A stretch of 10,197 bases of DNA from SFLA01 sp964485815 (GCA_964485815.1 CAZAJX010000049.1:1-10197), one strand, 5' to 3'; counted from the stretch's first letter, positions 1 to 6,255 are shown. Notes: generated by a model from the letters alone, not told the origin. Translations and numbers: made by a program.

Positions 1-53
1 TGCGACTTTTGCAAAAAAAATAACCGCTGACTTTATCTTTGTCAGCGGTCTGA
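1..53. repeat. 53-bp terminal inverted repeat, left copy
   Basis: The first 53 bases are an exact reverse complement of the last 53 bases of the window. The unit contains a TTTTGCAAAA palindrome, an eight-A tract and a 9-bp stem hairpin (ACCGCTGAC / GTCAGCGGT, 9-nt loop). Identity stops sharply after position 53. Because the window begins exactly on the repeat, an assembly break at a multicopy sequence is the likeliest reason for the boundary; a true mobile-element end is less likely given the housekeeping genes inside. Confidence 0.9.
13..49 (-). terminator. Intrinsic terminator of the HAD-lysA-membrane protein operon
   Basis: Read on the minus strand, a 9-bp stem (ACCGCTGAC / GTCAGCGGT at 23-31 and 41-49, loop 32-40) is followed by TA and then eight T residues (complement of A13-A20). 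This is a textbook intrinsic terminator. It lies about 120 bp beyond the stop codon of the last minus-strand gene, with no better minus-oriented terminator between them. Confidence 0.8.
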
Positions 54-81
54 GGGCTGAATTTTCAGCCCTTTTTATTTT
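53..81 (+). terminator. Plus-strand intrinsic terminator hairpin
   Basis: AGGGCTGAA (53-61) and TTCAGCCCT (64-72) form a 9-bp palindromic stem around a TT centre, followed by TTTTTATTTTT on the plus strand. With the neighbouring minus-oriented hairpin it makes a back-to-back bidirectional terminator. It would stop transcripts entering from left of the window. Confidence 0.75.
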
Positions 82-83
82 TA

Positions 84-170
84 CGGGGTTCCCGAGAAAC
101 CGCAGGTTTCTTGGGGTGTTTTTTTTAGGGGTTCCCGAGAAACCGCAGGTTTCTTGGGGTGTTTTTTATA
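84..170 (+). repeat. Two tandem copies of a GGGG/CCC hairpin repeat (43-bp unit)
   Basis: Positions 85-127 and 128-170 are a 43-bp direct tandem duplication differing at a single base near the end. Each unit has the frame GGGGTT-CCCG-stem-GCA-stem-TGGGGTG followed by a T tract. The stem is CCCGAGAAACC against GGTTTCTTGGGG, with one G:U pair and a GCA loop. The T tracts lie on the plus strand, so each copy resembles a plus-oriented terminator and would not be expected to stop the minus-strand gene that ends at 166. Related copies with different stem sequence lie at 3547-3582 (minus) and 4254-4292 (plus). Confidence 0.85.
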
Positions 171-1374
171 TGTATTTATACAGATTTTTGTTTCGCGCGC
201 CGTCGATACATTCGCGCTCCAGTGCGTTAATAAATCCCGTGCCGGCAAACATTCTGTATTTTCCGATCTCCTCGCCGTTGTCCGCATCGAAGATCTTTCC
301 TGCTCTGTTCATTTGCATAAACTTTGAAACGGGAACAACTATAAGCACCTTGTCGTGTTCGCTTTCATAACCGAAATTAAAGGTTTTTACATACCTGAAT
401 ATTTCTATTCTCGCGCCTTTTTTGCCAATACTTATTGTGTGGATAAGCTCACCCTTGCCGTCCTCGTGAAGCACCAGAGGAATTCTCTTTTTAAGACAGC
501 ACAGAAGCTTGCAGGAATAGGTCTTTTTGCCCGTCTTTACGGTAAAGGATTCGCCCGTATAAGGCTGGAAAAGGGATTTGAAGGGTACCTTTATCTCGGA
601 TAATTCGTATCCCTTTCGGCTGCAGGCGGTTTTAAGCTGTTTTATAAACGCTCTGCGCTTGGTTATACCTCGCAGGGCACGGAACAATGGCGGGAGTACG
701 ATAACTGCCGCAATAATACACAAAACCGTGATCAGTCCGTTTACGGTTACGGCTTCCGCAAGACCTTTGAATATTCCCGTTATACCGCTTACGTAGGGGA
801 ATATGTATATAAGCACCGTTCCGCCCAACGTGTATACCACTGCTATAATAGCCGCTTGCTCGTAATATGCGGCAGAGGTGTAATGCTTTTGGTTATCTCC
901 TGATTTTTTCCAATCCACAGAGGCGGTAACCGTAGCTAAAGCGCCGAGGATAAAGAACAGCGCAAAACAAATGCACAGCATTATAAGCAGGGAAACAATA
1001 TTCCTTTGCCCTCCGCACAGTACCGATGTAACCGCCCTCATAGGTATGGCAAAATAGCACAAAGCGGTTGCGGCGGACACTATCCACAAATAGGGACGGG
1101 TAAAAGCAATACGCAAAGCAGTAAATACATTTTGGTTTTCCGCAGAGAAATACTTATCTCTTGCTTCCCCATCGTACTTCGTAGTCTGCTTGAACATTGA
1201 ATAATACACCAAAAACGCGGTAATAACGATAATGATATGGGACGCTTGGTTGGCATACTGGGTAAACTGCCCGAAGCTTATGCACTGGTAATGGAATATA
1301 GGGAGAATAACGGGCAGAAAAACGTTGAACAGCATTTTTAACGCCTTGCTTATATATGAAAACGCTTTTTTCAT
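166..1374 (-). CDS. Six-helix membrane protein of unknown function
   Basis: 402 aa, not assigned to a named family. The N-terminal part is hydrophobic, with about six predicted membrane segments near residues 15-30, 43-60, 94-113, 125-150, 172-193 and 213-231. A soluble C-terminal region of about 165 residues follows, starting with a basic patch (ITKRRAFIKQLK), which suggests that this part faces the cytoplasm. The C-terminal part is rich in beta-prone stretches and ends in a polar tail. The ATG at 1374 is supported by an AAGGAG site just upstream that overlaps the TAA stop of lysA (TAAGGAG); the two genes are 13 bp apart. It is therefore co-transcribed with lysA and probably translationally linked to it. 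A role in transport or sensing is only a guess; no catalytic motif is visible. Confidence 0.8.
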   Translation of the reverse strand: MKKAFSYISKALKMLFNVFLPVILPIFHYQCISFGQFTQYANQASHIIIVITAFLVYYSMFKQTTKYDGEARDKYFSAENQNVFTALRIAFTRPYLWIVSAATALCYFAIPMRAVTSVLCGGQRNIVSLLIMLCICFALFFILGALATVTASVDWKKSGDNQKHYTSAAYYEQAAIIAVVYTLGGTVLIYIFPYVSGITGIFKGLAEAVTVNGLITVLCIIAAVIVLPPLFRALRGITKRRAFIKQLKTACSRKGYELSEIKVPFKSLFQPYTGESFTVKTGKKTYSCKLLCCLKKRIPLVLHEDGKGELIHTISIGKKGARIEIFRYVKTFNFGYESEHDKVLIVVPVSKFMQMNRAGKIFDADNGEEIGKYRMFAGTGFINALERECIDGARNKNLYKYI

Positions 1375-1387
1375 GCCCTTTTTCTCC

Positions 1388-2692
1388 TTAAATAATATCG
1401 TTTTTAATAATATCCTCGTAGGTTTCCCGTTTAATAATTATCTTTCGTTCGCCGTTTTCCTTAACAGCCACCATGGCGGGGCGGGGAATACGGTTGTAAT
1501 TACTGGACATAGAGTAGTTGTATGCGCCCGTCGCCAACACCGCCAAGGTATCGCCCGCTTCCACCTCGGGAAGAGAAACGTTTTCTTGTATCAGGTCGCC
1601 GGATTCACAGCATTTACCTGCAATAGTAACCTCTTTTACGTTTTCCTTGTCTGCCTTGTTGGCGATGCAGGCGGAATACTTTGCGCCGTACATAATATAA
1701 CGGGGGTTATCCGTCATACCGCCGTCAACGGAAACGTAGGTGCGCACGTTCTGTATATCCTTTACGCATCCCACCGTATAAAGGGTTATGCCCGCTTCCG
1801 CTACAATAGACCTGCCCGGCTCAAAAACCAGATAGGGCAGGGGCATATTTCTTTCCTTTGCAACTGCTTTTACTGCGTCTATAGCCGCCTTTACGTATTC
1901 GTAGGGAGCCAAAGGATCGTCGGACTCCACGTATTTTATACCGAATCCGCCGCCCAGATTAAGGATACGGGCGTTTATTCCCAGCTTGTCACGCAGGTCG
2001 GCAACAAAGCTCATCATAACGTAAGCCGCTTCCTTGAAGGGTTCTACCTCAAATATCTGGGAACCGATATGGCAATGCACGCCTTCCACGCATATGTTTT
2101 TAAGACCTGCGGCGTATTTGTGAATTTCAAAAGCTTCGCCGTTTTCCAAAGCAACGCCGAACTTGGAGTCTATCTGCCCCGTGCGCACAAAATCGTGGGT
2201 GTGCGCGTCAATGCCCGGCTTTATGCGGAAAAGTATTTTCTGTACCACGCCTTTTTCGGCGGCAATTTCGTTAAGGGTGTTAAGCTCGTTCAGGTTGTCC
2301 ACCACGAAATGTCCCACGCCGCAATCCAAGGCAAGCCTGATCTCATCGGGCGTTTTGTTGTTTCCGTGGAAGAACACTTTTTCCATAGGAAATCCCGCTT
2401 TTTTAAGGGTGTATATTTCGCCCCCCGAAACCACGTCCGCGCCAAGACCTTCGTCTGCGGCGATACGGGCGGTATACATTGTGCAAAGCGCCTTGCCGGC
2501 GTAAAGCGCAAGACCGTTTCCGCCGTAATATTCGTCTATGGCGTTTTTGTATCCGCGGCAGTTTTGTCTTACTTTATCTTCGTTAAGCACGTAAAGAGGC
2601 GTGCCGAACTCTTTTGCAAGAGATACGGTATCCTGCCCTGCGATACACAAATGGCCCTGGTTGTTTACTGTAAGATTTTCGGGGTAAAGCAT
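1388..2692 (-). CDS. lysA: Diaminopimelate decarboxylase
   Basis: 434 aa, a usual length for LysA. The enzyme decarboxylates meso-diaminopimelate to L-lysine, the last step of the DAP pathway, in the cytoplasm with pyridoxal phosphate. The PLP lysine lies in YAGKA (K67). Other fold-type III decarboxylase landmarks are HCHIGSQ (206-212), the glycine-rich LGGGFG (246-251), EPGRSIVAEAG (291-301), the CCESGD segment (361-366) with the cysteine that completes the neighbouring subunit's active site, and GAYNYSMSSNYN (389-400). The ATG start is preceded by AAAGGAAG about 11 nt upstream. It lies 48 bp behind a HAD phosphatase and 13 bp ahead of a membrane protein. No lysine riboswitch is visible upstream. 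Assignment to LysA rather than an ornithine/arginine or carboxynorspermidine decarboxylase rests on the CCESGD region and overall resemblance. Confidence 0.95.
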   Translation of the reverse strand: MLYPENLTVNNQGHLCIAGQDTVSLAKEFGTPLYVLNEDKVRQNCRGYKNAIDEYYGGNGLALYAGKALCTMYTARIAADEGLGADVVSGGEIYTLKKAGFPMEKVFFHGNNKTPDEIRLALDCGVGHFVVDNLNELNTLNEIAAEKGVVQKILFRIKPGIDAHTHDFVRTGQIDSKFGVALENGEAFEIHKYAAGLKNICVEGVHCHIGSQIFEVEPFKEAAYVMMSFVADLRDKLGINARILNLGGGFGIKYVESDDPLAPYEYVKAAIDAVKAVAKERNMPLPYLVFEPGRSIVAEAGITLYTVGCVKDIQNVRTYVSVDGGMTDNPRYIMYGAKYSACIANKADKENVKEVTIAGKCCESGDLIQENVSLPEVEAGDTLAVLATGAYNYSMSSNYNRIPRPAMVAVKENGERKIIIKRETYEDIIKNDII

Positions 2693-2734
2693 AATAAAAA
2701 TAACTTCCTTTAAAAGAGAAAAATAAGTTTTTTA

Positions 2735-2757
2735 ATTATATCACATTTTTTGCGATT
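2735..2757 (-). promoter_or_regulatory. Possible internal extended -10 promoter for lysA
   Basis: On the minus strand the sequence reads TGATATAAT: a perfect -10 hexamer (complement of 2735-2740) with an extended -10 TG supplied by the TGA stop codon of the upstream HAD gene (2741-2743). The best -35 candidate at 17-bp spacing is the weak TGGAAA. A transcript would start near 2728, giving a leader of about 35 nt with the AAAGGAAG ribosome site, so lysA could be expressed independently of the HAD gene. Confidence 0.5.
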
Positions 2758-3469
2758 TTTCCACAAGTTTTTTAATATATTCCGTTAAATCGAGAAAATT
2801 TCCTTTTTCGTATATAGAGATATCTTTTTGTTTACGGTTTAAAAGACAGTCTGTAAGCAAAAACACCTTCATTCCCGTGCTTTCTGCGGGCATATCGTCG
2901 TCCACATCGTTACCTACCATAAGACATTCTTCGGGGTCAAGGGATGCTTGTCCGAGTATATCCGTATAATATTCAGTGCTCGGCTTGCAAAAACGAGAGT
3001 TTTCGTAAGCGGTTATAATTTCAAAATCCGTTTTTTTAAGTCCTGCCCAGCCGATACGGGCATGGGTAGCGATGGCGGGGAACACGGGGTTTGTTGCGAG
3101 GATTGTGCGTATTCCCGTAGATTTTAAAAACGTTATCAGCTCTTTCGCTTTTGGGTTTAGGGAAGAAAACTCCTTAAGAGAAATAAAATCCGTTTTGTAA
3201 AAATTATTAAACACCGCCTTTGTGTTCAACACGCTTTCGCCGTATACCGCGCACATTCTGTCCCAAAAAACCTGCTCGTTGGTTTTTGCGCCGTCATTTT
3301 TCAGCATATCCACACAACCGGCATAAACCGTTTCATATAGCTTTTTGGGCTCAAATCCTTGTTGCGCCATATATGCTGTTAGGCGTGTAAAGTATGCGTG
3401 TAAAAATTCATCCTGCTTTAAGGGGAGCAGGGTTCCGTCCAGATCAAAAAGAACCGCTTTAAGTGCCAT
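2741..3469 (-). CDS. HAD-superfamily hydrolase (phosphatase, subfamily IA-like)
   Basis: 242 aa with all four HAD motifs. Motif I is DLDGT (D9 nucleophile, D11 general acid), motif II is ILATN (T126), motif III is K162 in FCKPS, and motif IV is GNDVDDD (186-192), whose acidic residues bind Mg2+. Residues of roughly 20-100 form a helical cap of the C1 type, as in phosphoglycolate-phosphatase-like proteins. It is a soluble cytoplasmic enzyme, probably acting on a small phosphorylated metabolite; the substrate cannot be read from sequence. The start at 3469 has GGAGAG about 6 nt upstream, and a perfect consensus promoter lies 40-70 bp ahead. It is the first gene of the operon with lysA, but no known DAP-pathway step requires a HAD phosphatase, so the link may be only positional. 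Confidence 0.9.
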   Translation of the reverse strand: MALKAVLFDLDGTLLPLKQDEFLHAYFTRLTAYMAQQGFEPKKLYETVYAGCVDMLKNDGAKTNEQVFWDRMCAVYGESVLNTKAVFNNFYKTDFISLKEFSSLNPKAKELITFLKSTGIRTILATNPVFPAIATHARIGWAGLKKTDFEIITAYENSRFCKPSTEYYTDILGQASLDPEECLMVGNDVDDDMPAESTGMKVFLLTDCLLNRKQKDISIYEKGNFLDLTEYIKKLVEKSQKM

Positions 3470-3508
3470 ATTCTCTCCAAATATAATTGATTAATAATAA
3501 CGTTTTAG

Positions 3509-3537
3509 ATTATAATACCTCGTTTTTCCCTTGTCAA
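3509..3537 (-). promoter_or_regulatory. Perfect consensus sigma-A promoter of the HAD-lysA operon
   Basis: Minus strand TTGACA (complement of 3532-3537), exactly 17 bp spacer, TATAAT (complement of 3509-3514). Both hexamers match consensus completely. Transcription would start near 3502, about 33 nt before the HAD start codon. A hairpin repeat and a bidirectional terminator lie just upstream and would insulate it from read-through. Confidence 0.85.
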
Positions 3538-3546
3538 TACAATAAT

Positions 3547-3582
3547 CACCCCAAGAAGCCTTGCGGCTTCTCGGGGGCCCCG
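3547..3582 (-). repeat. GGGG/CCC hairpin repeat, minus-strand copy
   Basis: On the minus strand this reads CGGGGCC, then CCCCGAGAAGCC, loop GCAA, then GGCTTCTTGGGG and TG. It has the same frame as the copies at 84-170 but with AAGCC/GGCTT in place of AAACC/GGTTT, a compensatory stem change. The tail (TGATTATTG) is a poor T tract, so terminator activity is doubtful. It sits immediately upstream of the HAD-lysA promoter. Confidence 0.8.
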
Positions 3583-3584
3583 AC

Positions 3585-3619
3585 AAAAAAGCGCAGTGCT
3601 TTGCACACTGCGCATTTTT
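3585..3619. terminator. Bidirectional intrinsic terminator
   Basis: GCGCAGTG (3591-3598) and CACTGCGC (3606-3613) form a perfect 8-bp GC-rich stem with a 7-nt loop. Six A residues lie to the left (a T tract on the minus strand) and ATTTTT lies to the right, so it can act in both directions. On the minus strand it would end transcripts from the possible promoter at 3637-3666 before they reach the HAD-lysA operon. Confidence 0.75.
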
Positions 3620-3636
3620 GAATCCCCAACACATAC

Positions 3637-3666
3637 AGAATAACACAGAAACAAAAGTATTGTCAA
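3637..3666 (-). promoter_or_regulatory. Possible minus-strand promoter overlapping a palindrome
   Basis: Minus strand TTGACA (complement of 3661-3666) is followed after 18 bp by TATTCT, a 4/6 match to the -10 consensus. The -35 box lies in the centre of the 25-bp palindrome at 3651-3675. Transcripts would be very short, because a strong terminator follows about 20-45 nt downstream. Confidence 0.4.
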
Positions 3667-3675
3667 TACTTTTGT
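3651..3675. promoter_or_regulatory. 25-bp perfect palindrome, operator-like
   Basis: ACAAAAGTATTG and CAATACTTTTGT are perfect 12-bp arms around one central T. The site contains a TTGACA -35 box on the minus strand and lies between divergent promoter candidates (minus at 3637-3666, plus at 3741-3769). Its two-fold symmetry and position fit a binding site for a dimeric repressor, but no regulator gene is adjacent. A weak hairpin is the alternative. Confidence 0.5.
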
Positions 3676-3740
3676 GGGCGTTTTTACCAACTTCTGCGAA
3701 ATAAACAAAAATATTTCGTGCAATTTGTATATATTGTGTA

Positions 3741-3769
3741 TTGAAAAACTCTGTTTCGGATGGTATTAT
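3741..3769 (+). promoter_or_regulatory. Sigma-A promoter of the AT-rich noncoding stretch
   Basis: TTGAAA (3741-3746), 17-bp spacer, TATTAT (3764-3769). Each hexamer matches 5 of 6 consensus bases. No intact gene follows: the nearest ATG (3794), although preceded by AGGGAGGGTG, meets a TAA after four codons. Confidence 0.6.
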
Positions 3770-3775
3770 ATAGAC

Positions 3776-4245
3776 ACAGGGAGGGTGATACCAATGTACA
3801 ATCAGTAAGAGATCTTGATATATAAAAAATATGAAGATCTCCGCTTTGAATAAAAGCTTGATATATAAACAATTCAACAATTCGTTATTAAAAATCTCAG
3901 GAAAGCAATAACTTATCCGAAAAAAGAAGGAACGATCTTTTTAGATGAAGCTGTGATAAACAGCAAGTAATGAGTATTTGAAGAAGTCAAAAAAATAAGT
4001 AATAGTTGAAATTCATTTAATTTTCTTTGATCTTTTAACTTTAATTAAGTAGCCCGAGACCAAAACACACAGCTATCTCGCTTAAGAGAAATTTATATAT
4101 AATATTGGTGCAAGCTGCTTTGAGTTGCTGTTAAAGTTAAAACATCCGCATCTTACGAAAGAGAGGTTAAAATGATGTTGGATAATAAGACAGAACATAA
4201 ATGACCCTTGGTCGATTGTAAAGAAAGTCGATCAAGGGTCATTTA
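3776..4245 (+). ncRNA. Candidate structured noncoding RNA, about 470 nt
   Basis: The stretch starts just after a good promoter and ends at a 15-bp terminator-like hairpin. It is clearly more AT-rich than its neighbours and has stops in every frame at short intervals. Local stems seen by eye: GAGATCTT/AAGATCTC (3809-3816 and 3834-3841, with a further ATAT/ATAT pairing inside), GCTTT/AAAGC (3843-3857), ATCT/AGAT (3935-3946) and GCTGT/ACAGC (3950-3964). A perfect 12-bp long-range pair TTTTAACTTTAA/TTAAAGTTAAAA (4033-4044 and 4131-4142) encloses about 86 nt. CTTGATATATAAA occurs twice (3814 and 3857). I do not recognise a known RNA family. AT-rich DNA forms such stems easily by chance, and a decayed gene is the main alternative. 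Confidence 0.35.
4201..4242 (+). terminator. Long hairpin, probable terminator
   Basis: ATGACCCTTGGTCGA (4201-4215) pairs with TCGATCAAGGGTCAT (4228-4242), giving 15 bp with one G:U and a 12-nt loop. The following T run is short (TTTAG), so termination may be completed at the next hairpin (4259-4292). A 10-codon reading frame (4172-4204, preceded by AGAGAGG) ends inside the left arm. Confidence 0.5.
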
Positions 4246-4253
4246 GTGTTCAC

Positions 4254-4292
4254 GGGGTCCCCAAAAATCCGCAGGATTTTAGGGGTGGTTTT
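4254..4292 (+). repeat. GGGG/CCC hairpin repeat with terminator tail
   Basis: GGGGTC, then CCCCAAAAATCC (4259-4270), loop GCA, GGATTTTAGGGG (4274-4285) and TGGTTTTT. This is the fourth copy of the family seen at 84-170 and 3547-3582. One A:A mismatch interrupts the stem; the inner part has AATCC/GGATT, again a compensatory change. The T5 tract makes it a plausible plus-strand terminator. It shields the promoter that follows at 4322. Confidence 0.8.
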
Positions 4293-4321
4293 TATGGGTG
4301 TTTTTCTGTATGTACCGTTTA

Positions 4322-4350
4322 TTGACATTGTGTTTCGCGCGTGGTATAAT
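4322..4350 (+). promoter_or_regulatory. Perfect consensus sigma-A promoter
   Basis: TTGACA (4322-4327), 17-bp spacer, TATAAT (4345-4350). Both boxes are perfect. The expected start is near 4357, only about 10 nt ahead of the GTG start codon at 4368, so the GAGGTGA ribosome site (4357-4363) would lie at the very 5' end of the message. It drives the membrane protein and serine hydrolase genes. Confidence 0.85.
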
Positions 4351-4367
4351 TGCCGTGAGGTGATGTT

Positions 4368-5240
4368 GTGAAACTGAAAAGAAAAATTCCTTTTGATCTC
4401 AGCGGCATCAGAGGAAAGCTTTTTGCCGTATCCTGTGTGGGATTTTTGGCAGCCGCTTTATTTAACATCGGGGCGGAAACCGCAACCGAACAGCTTATAT
4501 GCAAATGCTGTATCGCTGTGTTTGCGTTACTTGCCATATGGTTTGATATTTCCCGCAAAAGCCTTATAAGCGGCATTGCGACCACCGTTTCCGCTTTGTT
4601 TTTTATAGTACCCTCGGGGTATTCTCACCACGTTATATACATAACCCTTTTTGTTTTCTGGATATGGGCGCAGGTGATCGGTATTATCGTTTACAGCGCC
4701 GTTAAAGGGGAATTAAAATACGAGTCAATTTCTTTGACCGCGGGTTTTGCGGCTTTATGCTTATTTGCCCGCAGCTTTGCTATCGGAAGAAGATATGGAT
4801 TCGTTTCGGGGGAAGGCACCTTTTATATTGCCGCGGCTATCGGCGCCGCCCTTGTAACGGCGGCGTTCGGTATACTTATTTATGAAAAGCGCATAGTCTT
4901 TAAAAACGACGTAAAGAGCAAAAAAGCATCGTTGCTTGCTATAGTTTTTATTCTCTCGGTTGTTGTAACAGACGGCTCCTTGCGCGCCGCAAACCACATT
5001 TTTGATACGGGCGAGCCCGTGTCGGTTTCCGCTACCGTAGAGAATAAATATATAAAAAGCAGAAGCAAGGGCGGCGACGATCATTACATAATAACGCAAG
5101 TTGAAGAGGGCGAGCTTAAATTAGATGTGGGCAGCTCGACCTATGATAGTTACGAAAAAGGCGATACCATCAACTTAAAGCGCTATGACGGCGCTTTCGG
5201 AATTCCTTTTTATCTTACAGACGGGGAGAAGACCGAATAA
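4368..5240 (+). CDS. Polytopic membrane protein of unknown function
   Basis: 290 aa, family not recognised. About seven hydrophobic segments are visible, near residues 16-34, 43-60, 65-83, 88-111, 118-138, 149-172 and 187-201. A polar C-terminal region of about 85 residues follows, beta-rich and ending in KRYDGAFGIPFYLTDGEKTE. The short N-terminus is basic (KLKRKIPF). With an odd number of helices and a positively charged N-terminus, the C-terminal region would lie outside the cell, which is an inference. The start is GTG, chosen because GAGGTGA lies 5 nt upstream and the nearby ATG at 4363 runs straight into a stop. Only 21 bp separate it from the serine hydrolase gene downstream, so the two are probably co-transcribed. 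Confidence 0.8.
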   Translation: MKLKRKIPFDLSGIRGKLFAVSCVGFLAAALFNIGAETATEQLICKCCIAVFALLAIWFDISRKSLISGIATTVSALFFIVPSGYSHHVIYITLFVFWIWAQVIGIIVYSAVKGELKYESISLTAGFAALCLFARSFAIGRRYGFVSGEGTFYIAAAIGAALVTAAFGILIYEKRIVFKNDVKSKKASLLAIVFILSVVVTDGSLRAANHIFDTGEPVSVSATVENKYIKSRSKGGDDHYIITQVEEGELKLDVGSSTYDSYEKGDTINLKRYDGAFGIPFYLTDGEKTE

Positions 5241-5267
5241 AAATCCACTTTTTAGGGAGTAATGGTT

Positions 5268-6176
5268 ATGAAAGAAAGAACACTTGCATTTATAGACGCT
5301 TTATCAAAGAATAATCCGGGGTGCGAAGCTGTGGCGCTGTATCAGAACGGGGAAATGGTTATAGAGCATCATTTTATCCCCTCGCTTCCCCGCCTTATAT
5401 ATTCCCACACAAAAAGCTTTGTTTCCACGGCGGCGGGAATAGCTATTGACGAGGGCAAATTAAGCCTTGACGATAAGATATTGGATCTGTTCCCCGAATA
5501 TTCATCGGTGGTTACCGACGATGGCGTGAGGGATATAACCTTAAGACATTTTCTCACTATGTCCTCGGGCTTGGGCGGAAATAATCTTATGGGCGCAAAC
5601 CGCAGAAAAGGGGAGGGCTTCCCCGATTATATTGCGTATATGCTTTCAAAGCCCCTGCAGTATACCCCCGGTGAAAAGTTTGCATATTCCAATGGCGACA
5701 CACATATGGCAGGCTGTATGGTGCAAAGAGCCGTAGGCGAGCCCTTGGTAAAATATCTGGGCAGAAAATTGTTTATGCCCCTTGAAATCGGATTTCCCGG
5801 CTGGGAAACCGACCCTGACGGAACGCCCTTCGGCGGTACGGGACTGTATCTCACCATTTCGGATATGATGAAGCTGGGTATACTCTATCTTAATGAGGGT
5901 ATGTGGAACGGCAAACGTATCGTATCAAAGGAATGGGTGCGTGAAGCGGGAAGCAAGCAGATACCTACAGGTATTCAGGATGATTGGAGCACGGATTACG
6001 GGTATCAGTTCTGGATGGTAAACGCAAGGAAAAACGCCTTCCGCGCAGACGGCGCATTTTGCCAGTATTCCATAGTCCTGCCGGAGGAAAACGCAGTTGT
6101 CGCCACCCAGTGCAGCGAGCAAAACGATACCGCCGCCTTCGTAAAACTCCTTCGGGAACTCGTTATAAACAAATAG
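5268..6176 (+). CDS. Serine hydrolase, beta-lactamase/class C-like family
   Basis: 302 aa from the ATG at 5268. This start is preferred over 5262 because AGGGAG (5254-5259) is 8 nt from it but only 2 nt from the earlier ATG. The protein belongs to the large penicillin-binding-protein/esterase group (Pfam Beta-lactamase, PF00144). The nucleophile motif SxxK is SHTK (S46, K49), the second motif is YSN (Y140-N142), and the third-motif region is ADGAFCQY (260-267), where the usual HxG/KTG is replaced by xDG as in many uncharacterised members. SGLGGNNLMG and the PG-EKFAYSN segment are also typical. No signal peptide or membrane anchor is seen, so it is probably cytoplasmic, which argues against a cell-wall carboxypeptidase or resistance beta-lactamase and favours an esterase or peptidase role. 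The substrate is unknown. It follows the membrane protein gene by 27 bp. Confidence 0.88.
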   Translation: MKERTLAFIDALSKNNPGCEAVALYQNGEMVIEHHFIPSLPRLIYSHTKSFVSTAAGIAIDEGKLSLDDKILDLFPEYSSVVTDDGVRDITLRHFLTMSSGLGGNNLMGANRRKGEGFPDYIAYMLSKPLQYTPGEKFAYSNGDTHMAGCMVQRAVGEPLVKYLGRKLFMPLEIGFPGWETDPDGTPFGGTGLYLTISDMMKLGILYLNEGMWNGKRIVSKEWVREAGSKQIPTGIQDDWSTDYGYQFWMVNARKNAFRADGAFCQYSIVLPEENAVVATQCSEQNDTAAFVKLLRELVINK

Positions 6177-6255
6177 AATCAAAACGGCATTACCCTTTCG
6201 GCACAGCCACATAAGGCAGTATTTTATATAATACACCGTGCTGTGCCGAAACTAA

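Noticed and set aside
1325..2713. A 462-codon open frame on the plus strand opposite lysA
   Set aside because: It is an antisense shadow: lysA has full family motifs, a ribosome site and operon context, while this frame gives no recognisable protein.
2693..2740. Lysine riboswitch upstream of lysA
   Set aside because: The 48-bp gap is far too short, and neither it nor the HAD leader carries recognisable L-box structure.
3794..3970. A decayed ORF starting at ATG 3794 with TAA stops at 3806, 3851, 3866 and 3968
   Set aside because: A good ribosome site precedes the ATG and a 33-codon open stretch remains, but no family is recognisable and the stops fall in hairpin-forming sequence. A pseudogene is possible but I prefer the noncoding reading.
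4172..4204. A 10-codon leader peptide (MMLDNKTEHK) before a hairpin
   Set aside because: It has a plausible ribosome site, but there is no run of regulatory codons and no competing hairpin arrangement that would support attenuation.
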